DNA from: Bacteroidota bacterium
Lineage (GTDB): Bacteria; Bacteroidota; Ignavibacteria; Ignavibacteriales; Ignavibacteriaceae
Assembly (NCBI GenBank): GCA_022564295.1
Contig: JADFLR010000001.1
Coordinates: forward strand, 1-64,000
Length of the DNA stretch: 64,000 nt
Direction: 5' to 3'
Numbering within the stretch: position 1 is the first letter of the stretch; each line of letters opens with the position of its first letter. Under the pieces are notes generated by a model. It was not told the origin of the DNA, ran no database searches, and saw nothing but the letters and a program-made list of their open reading frames with translations. The position numbers and the translations under genes are program-made. Shown here piece after piece: positions 29,641-40,300 of this stretch.

Positions 29641-32600
29641 TTAATTCTTTCTCCACTCAGGAAATCTTCCAGGTGTGTATGGTGCGCCATTTTCTTCCAA
29701 AATCAGTTCAACTTGTTTTATTTCATCATTTATAGATTTAAGTAATACTAAAACATGATCAAACTTACCCGCGGCATCATCGTAAGATTTTGTAAATGTT
29801 GTTGTTGGCGCCGCAGTTGTATTCCACAAAGCACCTGTTATTAAATCAACACGGTCTTTTATAGAACTTGGAGATGCACCTTCATACCTGCTTCGTAGTC
29901 TGTCTCCATTCAATTGCCGGTTTAGTTCTTTCAGATTTAGCTCTGCAGTTAATATTTTATTATATGTATCTTCAGGCACACCTGCTGCTTCAAAGACTGC
30001 TTTTTTCAGGTAAGATAGTTTATCAACTAATTCTTTTTGGTAAGAATCTGCCCCGTTTATGGCTCTTGTAAGCTCAGCAACTTTTTTATTAAATGCATCC
30101 AAGGCAAGTTTATCTTCTGCAGGTAAGCTTGTAATATTTAAAGGTATACAAGTAAATGGCTTCGGTGCAACTAATTCTGTAAATGTTCCATCTTCAAATT
30201 TACTCAGTGAAACATTATAATTACCGGGCACAATCATATAACCTTTATCCGGTTCATTCCATGGAACCGTATCATCAAAAGGTTCTAATGAAAGAGGAAC
30301 GAATGCGTTGTACCTGAAATCCCAAACAATTCTGTTAACACCTTTTTCTGGATCAGTCTTAATTTTTCTTACAATATTTCCTTGCTCATCGGTTATAATA
30401 AAAAGCAAATAAGCATCAGGTTCTTCCTGTTCTTTCTTTAATGTTTCGTACGAAGGATATTCAATATCTTCTCCCCTTTTCTGTTTTTCCTTTTCCGCAT
30501 CTCTTCTTTTTTCTTTTAATGATTTAATCTCATCCTTTAAATAATAAGTAAATACTGCCCCCACTTTAGGATTTGGTGCAGCATAAAAACTAGCTCCTTG
30601 AAATCCTACTCCTCTGAATCCAAATGGGTTAGCAGGAATGAACATCAATGCATCTTTTATTGGAAAGATCTCTGCTTCTTTCTTCAATGTTTCTTTTGAT
30701 AAATAACGGAGAGGTGAATAATCATCTAAAATGTAAACTCCTCTTCCAAAAGTTGAAACAACAAGGTCGTTTTCTCGCCGCTGAATATCCAGATCCATCA
30801 CAGTTGTCGGCGGCATTCCGTTTTTAAAAGGAATCCATTCATCTCCGCCGGTATTTGTAAAGTAAACTCCGAACTGAGTACCAACAAAAAGAAGATTTAC
30901 TTCAACGTGATCTTCAGCAATAGAATAAGTACTTCCTTTATCCGGAAGATTATTATTGATTGAGAACCACATATTTCCTCCATCCGTAGTTTTGTAAAGA
31001 TATGGTTTACGATCGCCGCCAACATAATTATGACAAGCTGCATAAGCAACAAGCTTATCAAACCGAGAAGCAATTATATGGTGAATTCGTGCATACTCTG
31101 GTAAACCGGCGAGAGAGGATTTTTGCCAGTTAGTTCCTCCATCAGTTGTGAAATGAATTAAACCATCACCCGAACCAACGAACAAAATATTTTCATCGAG
31201 AGAAGATTCGGCAATAGTTACGATTTGTGCCATACTGCCTTTACGCACAAGCTGATCGATGCTCCAACTTTGTCCCATTAATTTTTGCATCTCTTTTGGA
31301 ACCCCGCGTGTAAGATCAGGACTGATTTCTCTCCACGTACTCCCTTGATCATCAATGCGCAAAAGTTTGTTGCCGCCAAAGTATAATCTTTTGTTATCAT
31401 GTTGAGAAATTAATAACGCTGCATCCCAATCAAAACGGTAAGCTGTATCTGCAAAATCTTGCGGTTTGATGAAGAGATTTTCTCCGCTTTTTTTATCGAA
31501 GCGAACGAGCTCTCCGATTTGTGATTGCGAATAAATTATATTCGGATCTTTCCAATCTACCTGTGTTTCAAATCCATCACCCGAATTTGTGAAATACCAA
31601 TCCTGGTTCATAATCCCGCTTGAGTTGATTGTCCTTGATGGACCACCTAAGCTGTTATTATCCTGCGTACCGATGTAAACATTATAAAATGGTTCAGCGT
31701 TATCAGTAGTTATTTTGTAGATTTCAGTAATCGGGATGTTAGCTTTAAAATCCCAGTTCTTTCCTTTATCATAAGTTTCATACACACCACCATCACAACC
31801 GGCAATTATATGTTCGTTATCATCAGGATCAATCCACATTGCATGATTATCTACGTGTTTTTTATCATCACCAAGATTCTTCCATGTCTTTCCTCCATCG
31901 TTTGTAACCTGGATAAAGACATCATCGCTGTAAACCCTGTTCACATCTTTTGTGTCGCAGTATAACTTTTGAAAATAAAACGGGTAAGATGAAATGTAAC
32001 TATTCTGCTTTGTCCAGCTTACGCCGCGATCAACACTTTTGTAAACTCCTTTATCATCTTTTGTCGCTTCAACAATTGCATAAAGCACATCAGGATTAAT
32101 CGGTGAAATTGCCAATCCTATTCTACCTACATCTTCAGAAGGCAATCCGCTTTTCATTTTTTCCCATGTTACCCCACTGTCTAAACTTCTGTAAATTCCG
32201 CTTTCCTTTCCGCCGTATATTCCAGTGTATAAGTTTCTCATTCGCTGATGTGCAGATGCATATAAAATATTTGAATATCTCGGATCCATGTGAACCTCAT
32301 AACATCCAGTATATTCACTTATTTCTAAAACTCTTTCCCAGGTTTTTCCACCATATGTTGTTTTGTAGATACCTCTGTCGCCCCCGGCATTTCTTAATGA
32401 ACCCATTGCTGCAACGTAAACTATATTTGAATTGTTAGGATCAATCGCAATGCCCCCAATGTGTTCCGAATTTTCGATACCCATATTTTTCCAGCTTTTT
32501 CCACCGTCTTCACTTTTATAAATACCATCGCCGTAAATAACGTTGTTTTGATTTTTATTCTCACCTGTTCCTACCCATACAACATTCGGGTTAGTTGGAT

Positions 32601-32907
32601 CAATCTCAACCGAACCGATTGCGTAAGATTTATTTTTATCGAAAACAGGAAAAAAGGTTATACCGTTGTTGGTTGTTTTCCACAACGAACCGTGCCCCGA
32701 TGCAATAAAATATTCACTGTGGTTGAATGGATTAACAGCAATATCTATAGTTCTTCCACCGGTAATTGCAGGACCGATGCTTCTGAACGATAAACCAGCT
32801 AATGAAATATTTTTAAGTGAATCCGGTTCAGAATTATTTTGTGCTGTTGTGAATGAGGAAAAAACAATAAGCAAACAAAAAACAATTGAAGTAAATAATT
32901 TTTGCAT
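29641..32907 (-). CDS. Secreted VPS10/sortilin-like BNR-repeat beta-propeller protein
   Basis: 1088 aa, signal peptide, repeated GxxWKTTNNG / GVYKSVDRGVSWTK / LYKTTDGGNMW motifs. Confidence 0.9.
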   Translation of the reverse strand: MQKLFTSIVFCLLIVFSSFTTAQNNSEPDSLKNISLAGLSFRSIGPAITGGRTIDIAVNPFNHSEYFIASGHGSLWKTTNNGITFFPVFDKNKSYAIGSVEIDPTNPNVVWVGTGENKNQNNVIYGDGIYKSEDGGKSWKNMGIENSEHIGGIAIDPNNSNIVYVAAMGSLRNAGGDRGIYKTTYGGKTWERVLEISEYTGCYEVHMDPRYSNILYASAHQRMRNLYTGIYGGKESGIYRSLDSGVTWEKMKSGLPSEDVGRIGLAISPINPDVLYAIVEATKDDKGVYKSVDRGVSWTKQNSYISSYPFYFQKLYCDTKDVNRVYSDDVFIQVTNDGGKTWKNLGDDKKHVDNHAMWIDPDDNEHIIAGCDGGVYETYDKGKNWDFKANIPITEIYKITTDNAEPFYNVYIGTQDNNSLGGPSRTINSSGIMNQDWYFTNSGDGFETQVDWKDPNIIYSQSQIGELVRFDKKSGENLFIKPQDFADTAYRFDWDAALLISQHDNKRLYFGGNKLLRIDDQGSTWREISPDLTRGVPKEMQKLMGQSWSIDQLVRKGSMAQIVTIAESSLDENILFVGSGDGLIHFTTDGGTNWQKSSLAGLPEYARIHHIIASRFDKLVAYAACHNYVGGDRKPYLYKTTDGGNMWFSINNNLPDKGSTYSIAEDHVEVNLLFVGTQFGVYFTNTGGDEWIPFKNGMPPTTVMDLDIQRRENDLVVSTFGRGVYILDDYSPLRYLSKETLKKEAEIFPIKDALMFIPANPFGFRGVGFQGASFYAAPNPKVGAVFTYYLKDEIKSLKEKRRDAEKEKQKRGEDIEYPSYETLKKEQEEPDAYLLFIITDEQGNIVRKIKTDPEKGVNRIVWDFRYNAFVPLSLEPFDDTVPWNEPDKGYMIVPGNYNVSLSKFEDGTFTELVAPKPFTCIPLNITSLPAEDKLALDAFNKKVAELTRAINGADSYQKELVDKLSYLKKAVFEAAGVPEDTYNKILTAELNLKELNRQLNGDRLRSRYEGASPSSIKDRVDLITGALWNTTAAPTTTFTKSYDDAAGKFDHVLVLLKSINDEIKQVELILEENGAPYTPGRFPEWRKN

Positions 32908-33126
32908 TGTGGTGTCTCTGATTTAATTGAAATAAAGATTGACCTGAATGATGTAGAATAATATCATCATTGAAATTGAGTATAAATACTACAATAAATT
33001 AAATCATAGTACCTAATAATTCCAATCTTTTAATGGAGGTTTATGATGACAAGTTAAAAAATAATTTATTTTATAAGACATTTTTAATAAAGTGAAAATC
33101 TGTAATTTATATCTGATATATTTAAA

Positions 33127-34107
33127 TTAGAAAAAGCGCAAAACCCTTTCGATAAACCAAAAAGCCGCAATGCTTCCGATCGCATAAGGCGGGACCCATT
33201 TAATCCAACCCGGCCAAGTTATTTTTATTTTCCCTAGGATCCAAAGTAATCCCAACACAACTAACACAAATGCCAATTGCCCCAATTCAACCCCAACATT
33301 GAAAAATAATAAGGCAGCTGGAATATCCGATTGAGGCAACCCAACTTCTAACAGAGCCCTCGCAAATCCAAACCCATGAAGCAATCCGAAAGTAAAAGCC
33401 ACAACCCACGGATAGCGAACAGTCAGACCTTCCCGACCGTTGTAATAATGTATGAGTTCAACAGCAAGGAAAACAATACTCAGTGCAATTACAGCTTCAA
33501 CCGGAGCCGTGGGAAGTCCAACCACACCCAACGTTGCTAATGATAAGGTGATACTATGAGCGATAGTAAATGCAGTGATAGTTTTAACAAGCCGGCCAAA
33601 GCCTTTGGTGATCAATAGTAAAGCCAATACAAACAATAGGTGGTCTACTCCAAACAGGATATGCTCTATCCCAAAAAAAATGTACGTTTTTATTACGCTC
33701 CATTGATCAGGCGCTGTTGGAATGACATAAATTGGATTGGCTGGTTTGATCATAGAGGAATACTGCACACCATCACTCTTTTTTATGAAAACTAAAACAT
33801 CGATAAGAGTTTTTTCCAGACCTTCAAAATACAGCCTATCTCCTTCTATTCCCTCGCTTACCTTTACAGTATATGTTCTTCGTAAATTCCCAGGAAGTAG
33901 ATTAGATTGTTCTTCTATAATTTGCCAATTATCAGGCAGTACGGGATATATTTTTGGAATGGATGTGCCTAACGCTGGTATTTTCCATACTATCTGAAAA
34001 GTAGAGTCGCTGACCTGTGTAACACTAAAATATGCGGGACGTACCTCGTGAGCAGAAAGTGATAAGGAAGCAATCAAAAAAAGAATAAGTACACTAATAC
34101 TTTTCAT
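33127..34107 (-). CDS. HupE/UreJ family protein
   Basis: FFGIEHILFGVDHLLFVLALLLI, HSITLSLATLGVV, FTFGLLHGFGFARAL. Confidence 0.92.
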   Translation of the reverse strand: MKSISVLILFLIASLSLSAHEVRPAYFSVTQVSDSTFQIVWKIPALGTSIPKIYPVLPDNWQIIEEQSNLLPGNLRRTYTVKVSEGIEGDRLYFEGLEKTLIDVLVFIKKSDGVQYSSMIKPANPIYVIPTAPDQWSVIKTYIFFGIEHILFGVDHLLFVLALLLITKGFGRLVKTITAFTIAHSITLSLATLGVVGLPTAPVEAVIALSIVFLAVELIHYYNGREGLTVRYPWVVAFTFGLLHGFGFARALLEVGLPQSDIPAALLFFNVGVELGQLAFVLVVLGLLWILGKIKITWPGWIKWVPPYAIGSIAAFWFIERVLRFF

Positions 34108-34933
34108 TCAATTCTTTTTTAAGTTCGCTATCATCTAAGTTAATATTGATGGTATAATTTTTAAGCAATGAAGCAATGAGCTCTTTTCTAAAGTCGTTAC
34201 TTGCTTCATAATTATAATCTACATTAACCTTTTCAGCAACTTCATTAAAGGTGAAATAACCGGCTGGTTTTTTTTCTGAAATGAAAATAATATGAACCCC
34301 AAATCCAGAATATATAGGTCCTGTCCATTCTCCAATTGGTAAAGAATCAAGAGCGGTTGCGAAAGCAGAACCATAATCTCTGGCAATTTTTAATGCACTT
34401 ACACTTGTATATTGAGAGCTTAAAGAGATGTTATCTCCTAAATCCTCAGGATTTTCAGATTTCAAAGCACTTTTGACATCTTCAAAAACATTGCCTCGTT
34501 TGTCTTCACTAAAATACACTTGTTGCATGGTGTAAATCGGTGATTTTATATAATTTTCTTTGTGCTCTTCATAATAAGTCACCAACATTTCTTCGGTTGG
34601 TTGAAGCGTCTCAGCTAATGCATCAGATATAAATTCCATTTTTTGAGCTAATCTTCTTTTTACAATCTCATCATTGTGATCAAGGTTCATGGCTAAAGCT
34701 TCTCTGTACAACACTTCTCGTTCAATGTATTGATTCACCAATCCTTTTAATTCTTGTAAACTGGGTTGTCTGTTTCGTTTCAGTTCCCATTTAGCAACGA
34801 ACTCATTTATCAAATTAGTATCTACAACAATTTCATTTCTCAATTCTTCGGTGTTAATCAATCCATACACAAAGAATAATAAAGCACCAATAGTTAGAAA
34901 TTGGACTAAGGGCTCCTTTAAGATTTTCTTCAT
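34094..34933 (-). CDS. Membrane-anchored parvulin-type peptidyl-prolyl isomerase (PpiC/SurA-like)
   Basis: YIEREVLYREALAMNLDHNDEIVKRRLAQKMEF and IGEWTGPIYSGFGVHIIFISEKKPAGYFTFNEV; 14-bp overlap with the HupE gene. Confidence 0.88.
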   Translation of the reverse strand: MKKILKEPLVQFLTIGALLFFVYGLINTEELRNEIVVDTNLINEFVAKWELKRNRQPSLQELKGLVNQYIEREVLYREALAMNLDHNDEIVKRRLAQKMEFISDALAETLQPTEEMLVTYYEEHKENYIKSPIYTMQQVYFSEDKRGNVFEDVKSALKSENPEDLGDNISLSSQYTSVSALKIARDYGSAFATALDSLPIGEWTGPIYSGFGVHIIFISEKKPAGYFTFNEVAEKVNVDYNYEASNDFRKELIASLLKNYTININLDDSELKKELNEKY

Positions 34934-34997
34934 TTTGCATCAATAATTAATCATACAATAAAGAAGGGAGTAATTTACGAGTAAACTATTCCTTTTT

Positions 34998-36881
34998 TTA
35001 GTTAGGTGTATACCATATTGGTGAACTATAAGCTCTTTCAGTTGTCGTTAGGGGTATTTCAGGTCCCAACTCGGCACCATATCTCAACTTATCATATAGT
35101 GTCCACCTTGGTGTAGGGATTTCGATAACTCTTACATAATAAAAGGATTCTTGAGACGCATCAAAATCAGGATCACTCCATACTTTACTTAGTTCTATTG
35201 CGCCGATATCATTTGACCAGGATCCGTCTTCTAAATTAACTGAATTACCTACTGAAGGAACTTTACCTTGAGCGTCAACTTCTCGATCACCACTCCAGGC
35301 AACATCGTAAACTTTTTCACTTGAGCTACCATCGGCATTTACCCATCCCTTTACAACTTGCATACGATCTAAACTTCCAGATTCAGGATCCATCATAGCA
35401 TGAATCATAAATGAAGGTGCTTTAGAATTGCCATTTATTAAATCACCGCCCATAGGCACGCCCTTGTCATACCCAGTTTGTACATAATTATCAGTCATAT
35501 CAGCTTCTGTAAAATCCCATCCACCAAAAAAGCGAAGTTTAATTCTTGAACCTGTAGTGGCATAGGTCTCCTTTCTCACCATCGCATCAAAGATGTCTTC
35601 ACGCGTATTTGATTTTGCCCAAACAGCAGCATAGCCAGAAGCTATAGTTTCATAGGTATAGACTGTTCCAAGATCAGATCCAATAAATGGATGATAGGCT
35701 CTGTCTTTTGATGGCTCCACATTGGATGCCTTACCAAAGAAGTTATTATCGTCGGCAGTGGTTAAAGAAGTGTGTGAATCGGTGCTACCAATCAATCCAA
35801 ATTTATAAGGATTCACATTTAGTTCGTTTTTATATTTCAATCCAAGTTTAAGTGCTGATCTAGTATATTCATATTGAAGCATGTTATTGGTCTTAACAGC
35901 ACTCATATCTAAATTCCCTTTGTCCCAATTTTCAAAATCTGCAAATTCATCATTTGGTGAAAGAAATGGATGCGCTTCTCCATCACCTTTTATTTGAGTT
36001 GCCTCATAAAGGGGTTCCCTTTTTATACGTTCCTTTGCATATGATTCTGTAATCTTCTCACCATTAATTCTGGTTTCGGCAAACATCATTCCGTTACTCA
36101 AGTTCCCGTTATGGGGAATTGCCAATACTTGCCCACCAGTATTTTTTTCATACATCGCCATGTTCTTCCATAATTCTTCCGGATCTGAACTATCTTCATT
36201 GGTAAACGGTAAATGACCTATGGTTTTATCCCCATTGTCTCTATAGATCACACATCTATGCAAATTATTTCCTTTAATTAAAGAAGTCCATTCATAACCA
36301 ATAAAGGCTGTAAATTTTCCGGGGTCGTTATATTTCTCAGCAGCTTCAACAATATTATTCCAAACAGGAGTCATCATTGCCGGATCATTAGTTTCAAATG
36401 GAAAGGTCCCTTGCGAAAAATTCTTAATTATATCAATTGCAGCAGCTCCACCTTTTCCCTCATCAATCATTTTTTTCCATTTTTTCACAATATCATATTT
36501 CATAACATATTCTTTTTCAGCCATCATGTCAGGAAAAAACCCCATAGCATCTGAATGGTCAGTAATAACCAAAAAGTCGAGTGGTCTGGACAGTTTTGCT
36601 TTTAACCCGGAACTAGACGTTACTTCTTCTCCAAGTGCAAAACGGTATGCTTCGTCCATGCCTATACGGTTTCCAAATGCCCCTGCATCCATTGAAAGAT
36701 CTGTATGCAAGTGAGTGTCTCCCCAGTAAAGATTATTAAGAGAATTGGACTCTACTTTATTTTCATTTGTAGTTGGTTTCTTATGATTATCAAGATCATC
36801 TGTTTTATCGGGTGACTGATCACATCCGTTTAGTATGAACAGCATCATACCGAAGATAATTAACTTGATTGGAGTTTTCAT
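34998..36881 (-). CDS. DUF3604 domain lipoprotein (PHP-like metallophosphoesterase fold)
   Basis: NLYWGDTHLHTDLSMDAG, DFLVITDHSDAMGFFPDM, FGLIGSTDSHTSLTTADDNNFFGK; lipobox LNGC. Confidence 0.93.
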   Translation of the reverse strand: MKTPIKLIIFGMMLFILNGCDQSPDKTDDLDNHKKPTTNENKVESNSLNNLYWGDTHLHTDLSMDAGAFGNRIGMDEAYRFALGEEVTSSSGLKAKLSRPLDFLVITDHSDAMGFFPDMMAEKEYVMKYDIVKKWKKMIDEGKGGAAAIDIIKNFSQGTFPFETNDPAMMTPVWNNIVEAAEKYNDPGKFTAFIGYEWTSLIKGNNLHRCVIYRDNGDKTIGHLPFTNEDSSDPEELWKNMAMYEKNTGGQVLAIPHNGNLSNGMMFAETRINGEKITESYAKERIKREPLYEATQIKGDGEAHPFLSPNDEFADFENWDKGNLDMSAVKTNNMLQYEYTRSALKLGLKYKNELNVNPYKFGLIGSTDSHTSLTTADDNNFFGKASNVEPSKDRAYHPFIGSDLGTVYTYETIASGYAAVWAKSNTREDIFDAMVRKETYATTGSRIKLRFFGGWDFTEADMTDNYVQTGYDKGVPMGGDLINGNSKAPSFMIHAMMDPESGSLDRMQVVKGWVNADGSSSEKVYDVAWSGDREVDAQGKVPSVGNSVNLEDGSWSNDIGAIELSKVWSDPDFDASQESFYYVRVIEIPTPRWTLYDKLRYGAELGPEIPLTTTERAYSSPIWYTPN

Positions 36882-37103
36882 ATTTTTATCCTTTAAATTA
36901 TAATTTAATATTATTTTAATGTTTTTTCTTTAGCCGTTATTTTTACTTAGATGGAAAAAAGGTACGAATAGGGAACTACACTACGATAACTATTTCATCA
37001 TATATGCATTTTCTAAAAGTGTTTCTCAATTAATTATCTGCACGCAATATAAAAAAAGTTTCCGGTAATGTTATTATTTAAAAATGCAAAATATAATTAA
37101 CAC

Positions 37104-38495
37104 TTACAAAACATCACTCTTTATTACCATCATTTTTACCCTTGTCATTTCATCCATCGAGTATGGAATTCCACCCATTCCAATTCCCGAAGAATCTCTT
37201 CCGCCAAAGGGCATCCAATCAACACGGAAAGCAGTATGATCATTTACCATTACTGAAGTTGCATTAAGTTTTTTTACAGTATCCAAAGTTGTTTCAAGAT
37301 TATTGGTAAAAACTGCAGCTTGAAAGGCGAAGGGTAAAGAGTTCGCTTTATCGATTGCTTCATTCCGATTTGAGTAAGGGTAGATACAAACCACAGGACC
37401 GAATATCTCTTGTGTTGTTACTTTTACATCATCAGGAGGGTCTAACAGTACAGTTGGTTCATATAACGTATCTGAGATTCTTTTTCCGCCGCTTAAAACT
37501 TTTGCGCCTTTTGATACAGCTTCATTTACCCATTCTTCTACACGGTTAACTTCTCTTGGTAAAATAAGTGGTCCAACCTCGGTTTTTTTATCAAGCGGAT
37601 CTCCAACAATAAGATCACTTGCCATTTTTGCCAACTTGCTGGCTACATCTTCACAAATACTTTCATGTACAAATACTCTCTGAACTGAGACACAAACTTG
37701 TCCTGCATGATAAAATCCACCTTTAAGTAATGCGGGAAGCATCGCATCTACATCAGCATCTTGTTCTACAATTACAGGAGCAGCTCCGCCATGTTCCAAT
37801 GCACATCTTGTTCCGGGTGAAAGTTTAGAACGTAAATACCAGCCAACCTTAGCTGAGCCTATAAATGATAAATAATTTATTCGTTCATCTGAAACTAGTT
37901 TTTCAGCCGCATCATTATCAGTAACTATAACCTGGCACCAGCCATCCGGCAGTCCGGCTTCTTTTAAAATATCCATAAATGCCAGGCAGGAAAGTGGTGT
38001 GGTGAGAGCCGGTTTAATTATTACTGGTGATCCAACTGCAATTGCAGGCACAGTTTGATGAATTATTAAATTAAGCGGGTGATTGAACGCACTTATAGAA
38101 GAGACAACTCCAATTGGTTCGTGCAAAGTGAAAGCCAATCTGTTTGCAGATGATTTGGTATGACCCATCGGGATCTGCTCACCTTTCATTTGCCCTATAT
38201 ACTCGATAGCCAATTTAACACCGTTGATCGCTCGAAGCACTTCAACTTTAGAATCAATATAAGGTTTGCCACCTTCTTCTGCGGCAATATTGGTTAATTC
38301 TTCAACACGAGTGCTCATAATTTGTGCAACACGTTCTAATATTTCAACCCGCCGGTAAGCAGGCAGCCATTTTGAGCGATCCTTGAAAAGTCTATAAGCT
38401 GTAGTAAGTGCTTTTTCAACTTCCTCAGTTCCAACCATAGAAATTTCTTTAATTAGTTTGTTATCATACGGAGAGAAAACTTTTAATTGTTTCAT
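37104..38495 (-). CDS. NAD(P)-dependent aldehyde dehydrogenase
   Basis: SAFNHPLNLIIHQTVPAIAVGSPVIIKPA, LEHGGAAPVIV, GGFYHAGQVCVSVQRVFVHE. Confidence 0.95.
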   Translation of the reverse strand: MKQLKVFSPYDNKLIKEISMVGTEEVEKALTTAYRLFKDRSKWLPAYRRVEILERVAQIMSTRVEELTNIAAEEGGKPYIDSKVEVLRAINGVKLAIEYIGQMKGEQIPMGHTKSSANRLAFTLHEPIGVVSSISAFNHPLNLIIHQTVPAIAVGSPVIIKPALTTPLSCLAFMDILKEAGLPDGWCQVIVTDNDAAEKLVSDERINYLSFIGSAKVGWYLRSKLSPGTRCALEHGGAAPVIVEQDADVDAMLPALLKGGFYHAGQVCVSVQRVFVHESICEDVASKLAKMASDLIVGDPLDKKTEVGPLILPREVNRVEEWVNEAVSKGAKVLSGGKRISDTLYEPTVLLDPPDDVKVTTQEIFGPVVCIYPYSNRNEAIDKANSLPFAFQAAVFTNNLETTLDTVKKLNATSVMVNDHTAFRVDWMPFGGRDSSGIGMGGIPYSMDEMTRVKMMVIKSDVL

Positions 38496-38509
38496 ATGTT
38501 ATTTCCTAT

Positions 38510-40150
38510 TTATAGAATACATGATTTTTCTTTTAACAACACATTTAATATAGAATGGTTCAAAGAATAATCAACTGCAAGTTCAATTACGTGAACACCA
38601 TCTTTATTTAAACATTTTTCCAACACTTCACAAAAATCTTCACAGCTCTCCGGGCGGTGTCCGAAAGCTCCGTAACTTTCAGCATACTTTATAAAATCCG
38701 GATTATTATAATCTAACCCAAAATTATCAAAGCCCATTCCCTCCTGTTTCCATTTTATCATTCCATACGCGTTGTCGTTTAGTATAATCACAACCAAATT
38801 TATTCCGAGACGGACAGCAGTTTCTAATTCTTGAGAGTTCATCATAAAGCCGCCGTCACCGCAAACGGAGACCACTTTTTTATCGGGATTTATTAATTTC
38901 GTAGCTATTGCAGAGGGAAGACCGGCACCCATTGTAGCCAAAGCATTATCCAGCAAAAGTGTATTGGGCAGATAACATCTGTAGTTGCGGGCAAACCATA
39001 TTTTATAAATTCCGTTATCAAGTGTAACTATTCCATCCTCAGGTAAAATATCACGAATGATATTAACCAATCTTTGCGGCAGTACAGGGAAGCGATTATC
39101 CTCAGCATATTTTGACAAATGAGTATCAACCTCATTTTTTATTCGTTCGAAATAAGACAGATCCCAATTACTTGTATCGGAAACGTGATGTGCAATGTGT
39201 TTTACCGAAGTAGCAATATCGCCAACAACATTAAGCTGTGGAAAATATACATCATCGACTTGTGCCGGGAAGAAATTTACATGTATAACTGTTCTACCAC
39301 CCTTTACCATAAAAAATGGAGGTTTCTCGATTACATCATGACCAATATTAATAATTAGATCTGCCCTGTCTATAGCGCAATGTATAAAATCACTATCTGA
39401 TAACGCAGCAGTTCCCAGAAATTTATCATGTCTTTCGTCAACGACACCTTTACCCAATTGCGTATTGAAAAAGGGTATTCCTGTTTTATCTACAAAAGCG
39501 CTTAGCACTTTACTTGTACGTTTACGGTTTGCGCCGGCACCAATCAAAAGTAACGGCATCTTAGCTTCTTCAATCAGTTTGGCTGCTTCCTTGCATATTT
39601 GTTCATCGGCATCAGGTCTGCGATAACCAACTACCTCGAACAATCTTTCTTCAGTATCTTCGGCAGCAATATCTTCCGGAAGTTCTATATGCACAGCACC
39701 GGGACGCTCTTCCATAGCTGTGCGGAAAGCCTCCCGTACAACGGAAGGAATGTTATTTCCGTTAACAATTTGGCGTGTAAACTTTGTAATAGGGCGCATT
39801 AGATCAACAATGTCTATAATCTGAAATCTGCCCTGCTTACTTTTCTTGATCGGTTTTTGTCCGGTTATCATCATCATTGGCATCGCTCCTAACTGTGCAT
39901 AAGCCGCCGGGGTAATAAGGTTTGTGGCACCCGGCCCTAAAGTAGCCAGACACACTCCCGGCTTTCCGGTTAATCTGCCATAGGTGGCAGCCATAAAACC
40001 AGCGCCTTGTTCGTGACGGGTAATTATGAGTTTAATTTTAGATGTTCTTAGCGATTCGAGAAAATCAAGGTTTTCTTCTCCGGGTATTCCAAAGATATAT
40101 TCTACACCTTCATTCTCTAATGCTTTAATAAAAAGATCAGATGTTTTCAT
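38510..40150 (-). CDS. Thiamine-pyrophosphate enzyme, acetolactate synthase large-subunit-like
   Basis: FGIPGEENLDFLESL, RHEQGAGFMAATYGRLTGKPGVCLATLGPGATNL, GDGGFMMNSQELETAVRLGINLVVIILNDNAYGMI. Confidence 0.95.
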   Translation of the reverse strand: MKTSDLFIKALENEGVEYIFGIPGEENLDFLESLRTSKIKLIITRHEQGAGFMAATYGRLTGKPGVCLATLGPGATNLITPAAYAQLGAMPMMMITGQKPIKKSKQGRFQIIDIVDLMRPITKFTRQIVNGNNIPSVVREAFRTAMEERPGAVHIELPEDIAAEDTEERLFEVVGYRRPDADEQICKEAAKLIEEAKMPLLLIGAGANRKRTSKVLSAFVDKTGIPFFNTQLGKGVVDERHDKFLGTAALSDSDFIHCAIDRADLIINIGHDVIEKPPFFMVKGGRTVIHVNFFPAQVDDVYFPQLNVVGDIATSVKHIAHHVSDTSNWDLSYFERIKNEVDTHLSKYAEDNRFPVLPQRLVNIIRDILPEDGIVTLDNGIYKIWFARNYRCYLPNTLLLDNALATMGAGLPSAIATKLINPDKKVVSVCGDGGFMMNSQELETAVRLGINLVVIILNDNAYGMIKWKQEGMGFDNFGLDYNNPDFIKYAESYGAFGHRPESCEDFCEVLEKCLNKDGVHVIELAVDYSLNHSILNVLLKEKSCIL

Positions 40151-40300
40151 AGTAATAAGGTTGTTTAGTTATTATTTAAAATTAGTTGTAATCATTCAGA
40201 AATATCGTCATAAATGCGACAGAGTAAATGTTCGTGACCAAAACGGGAGAATGGTGCATAGCATTGAGAGTTATACTCAATTTTTTCTTAATCTATCCGG

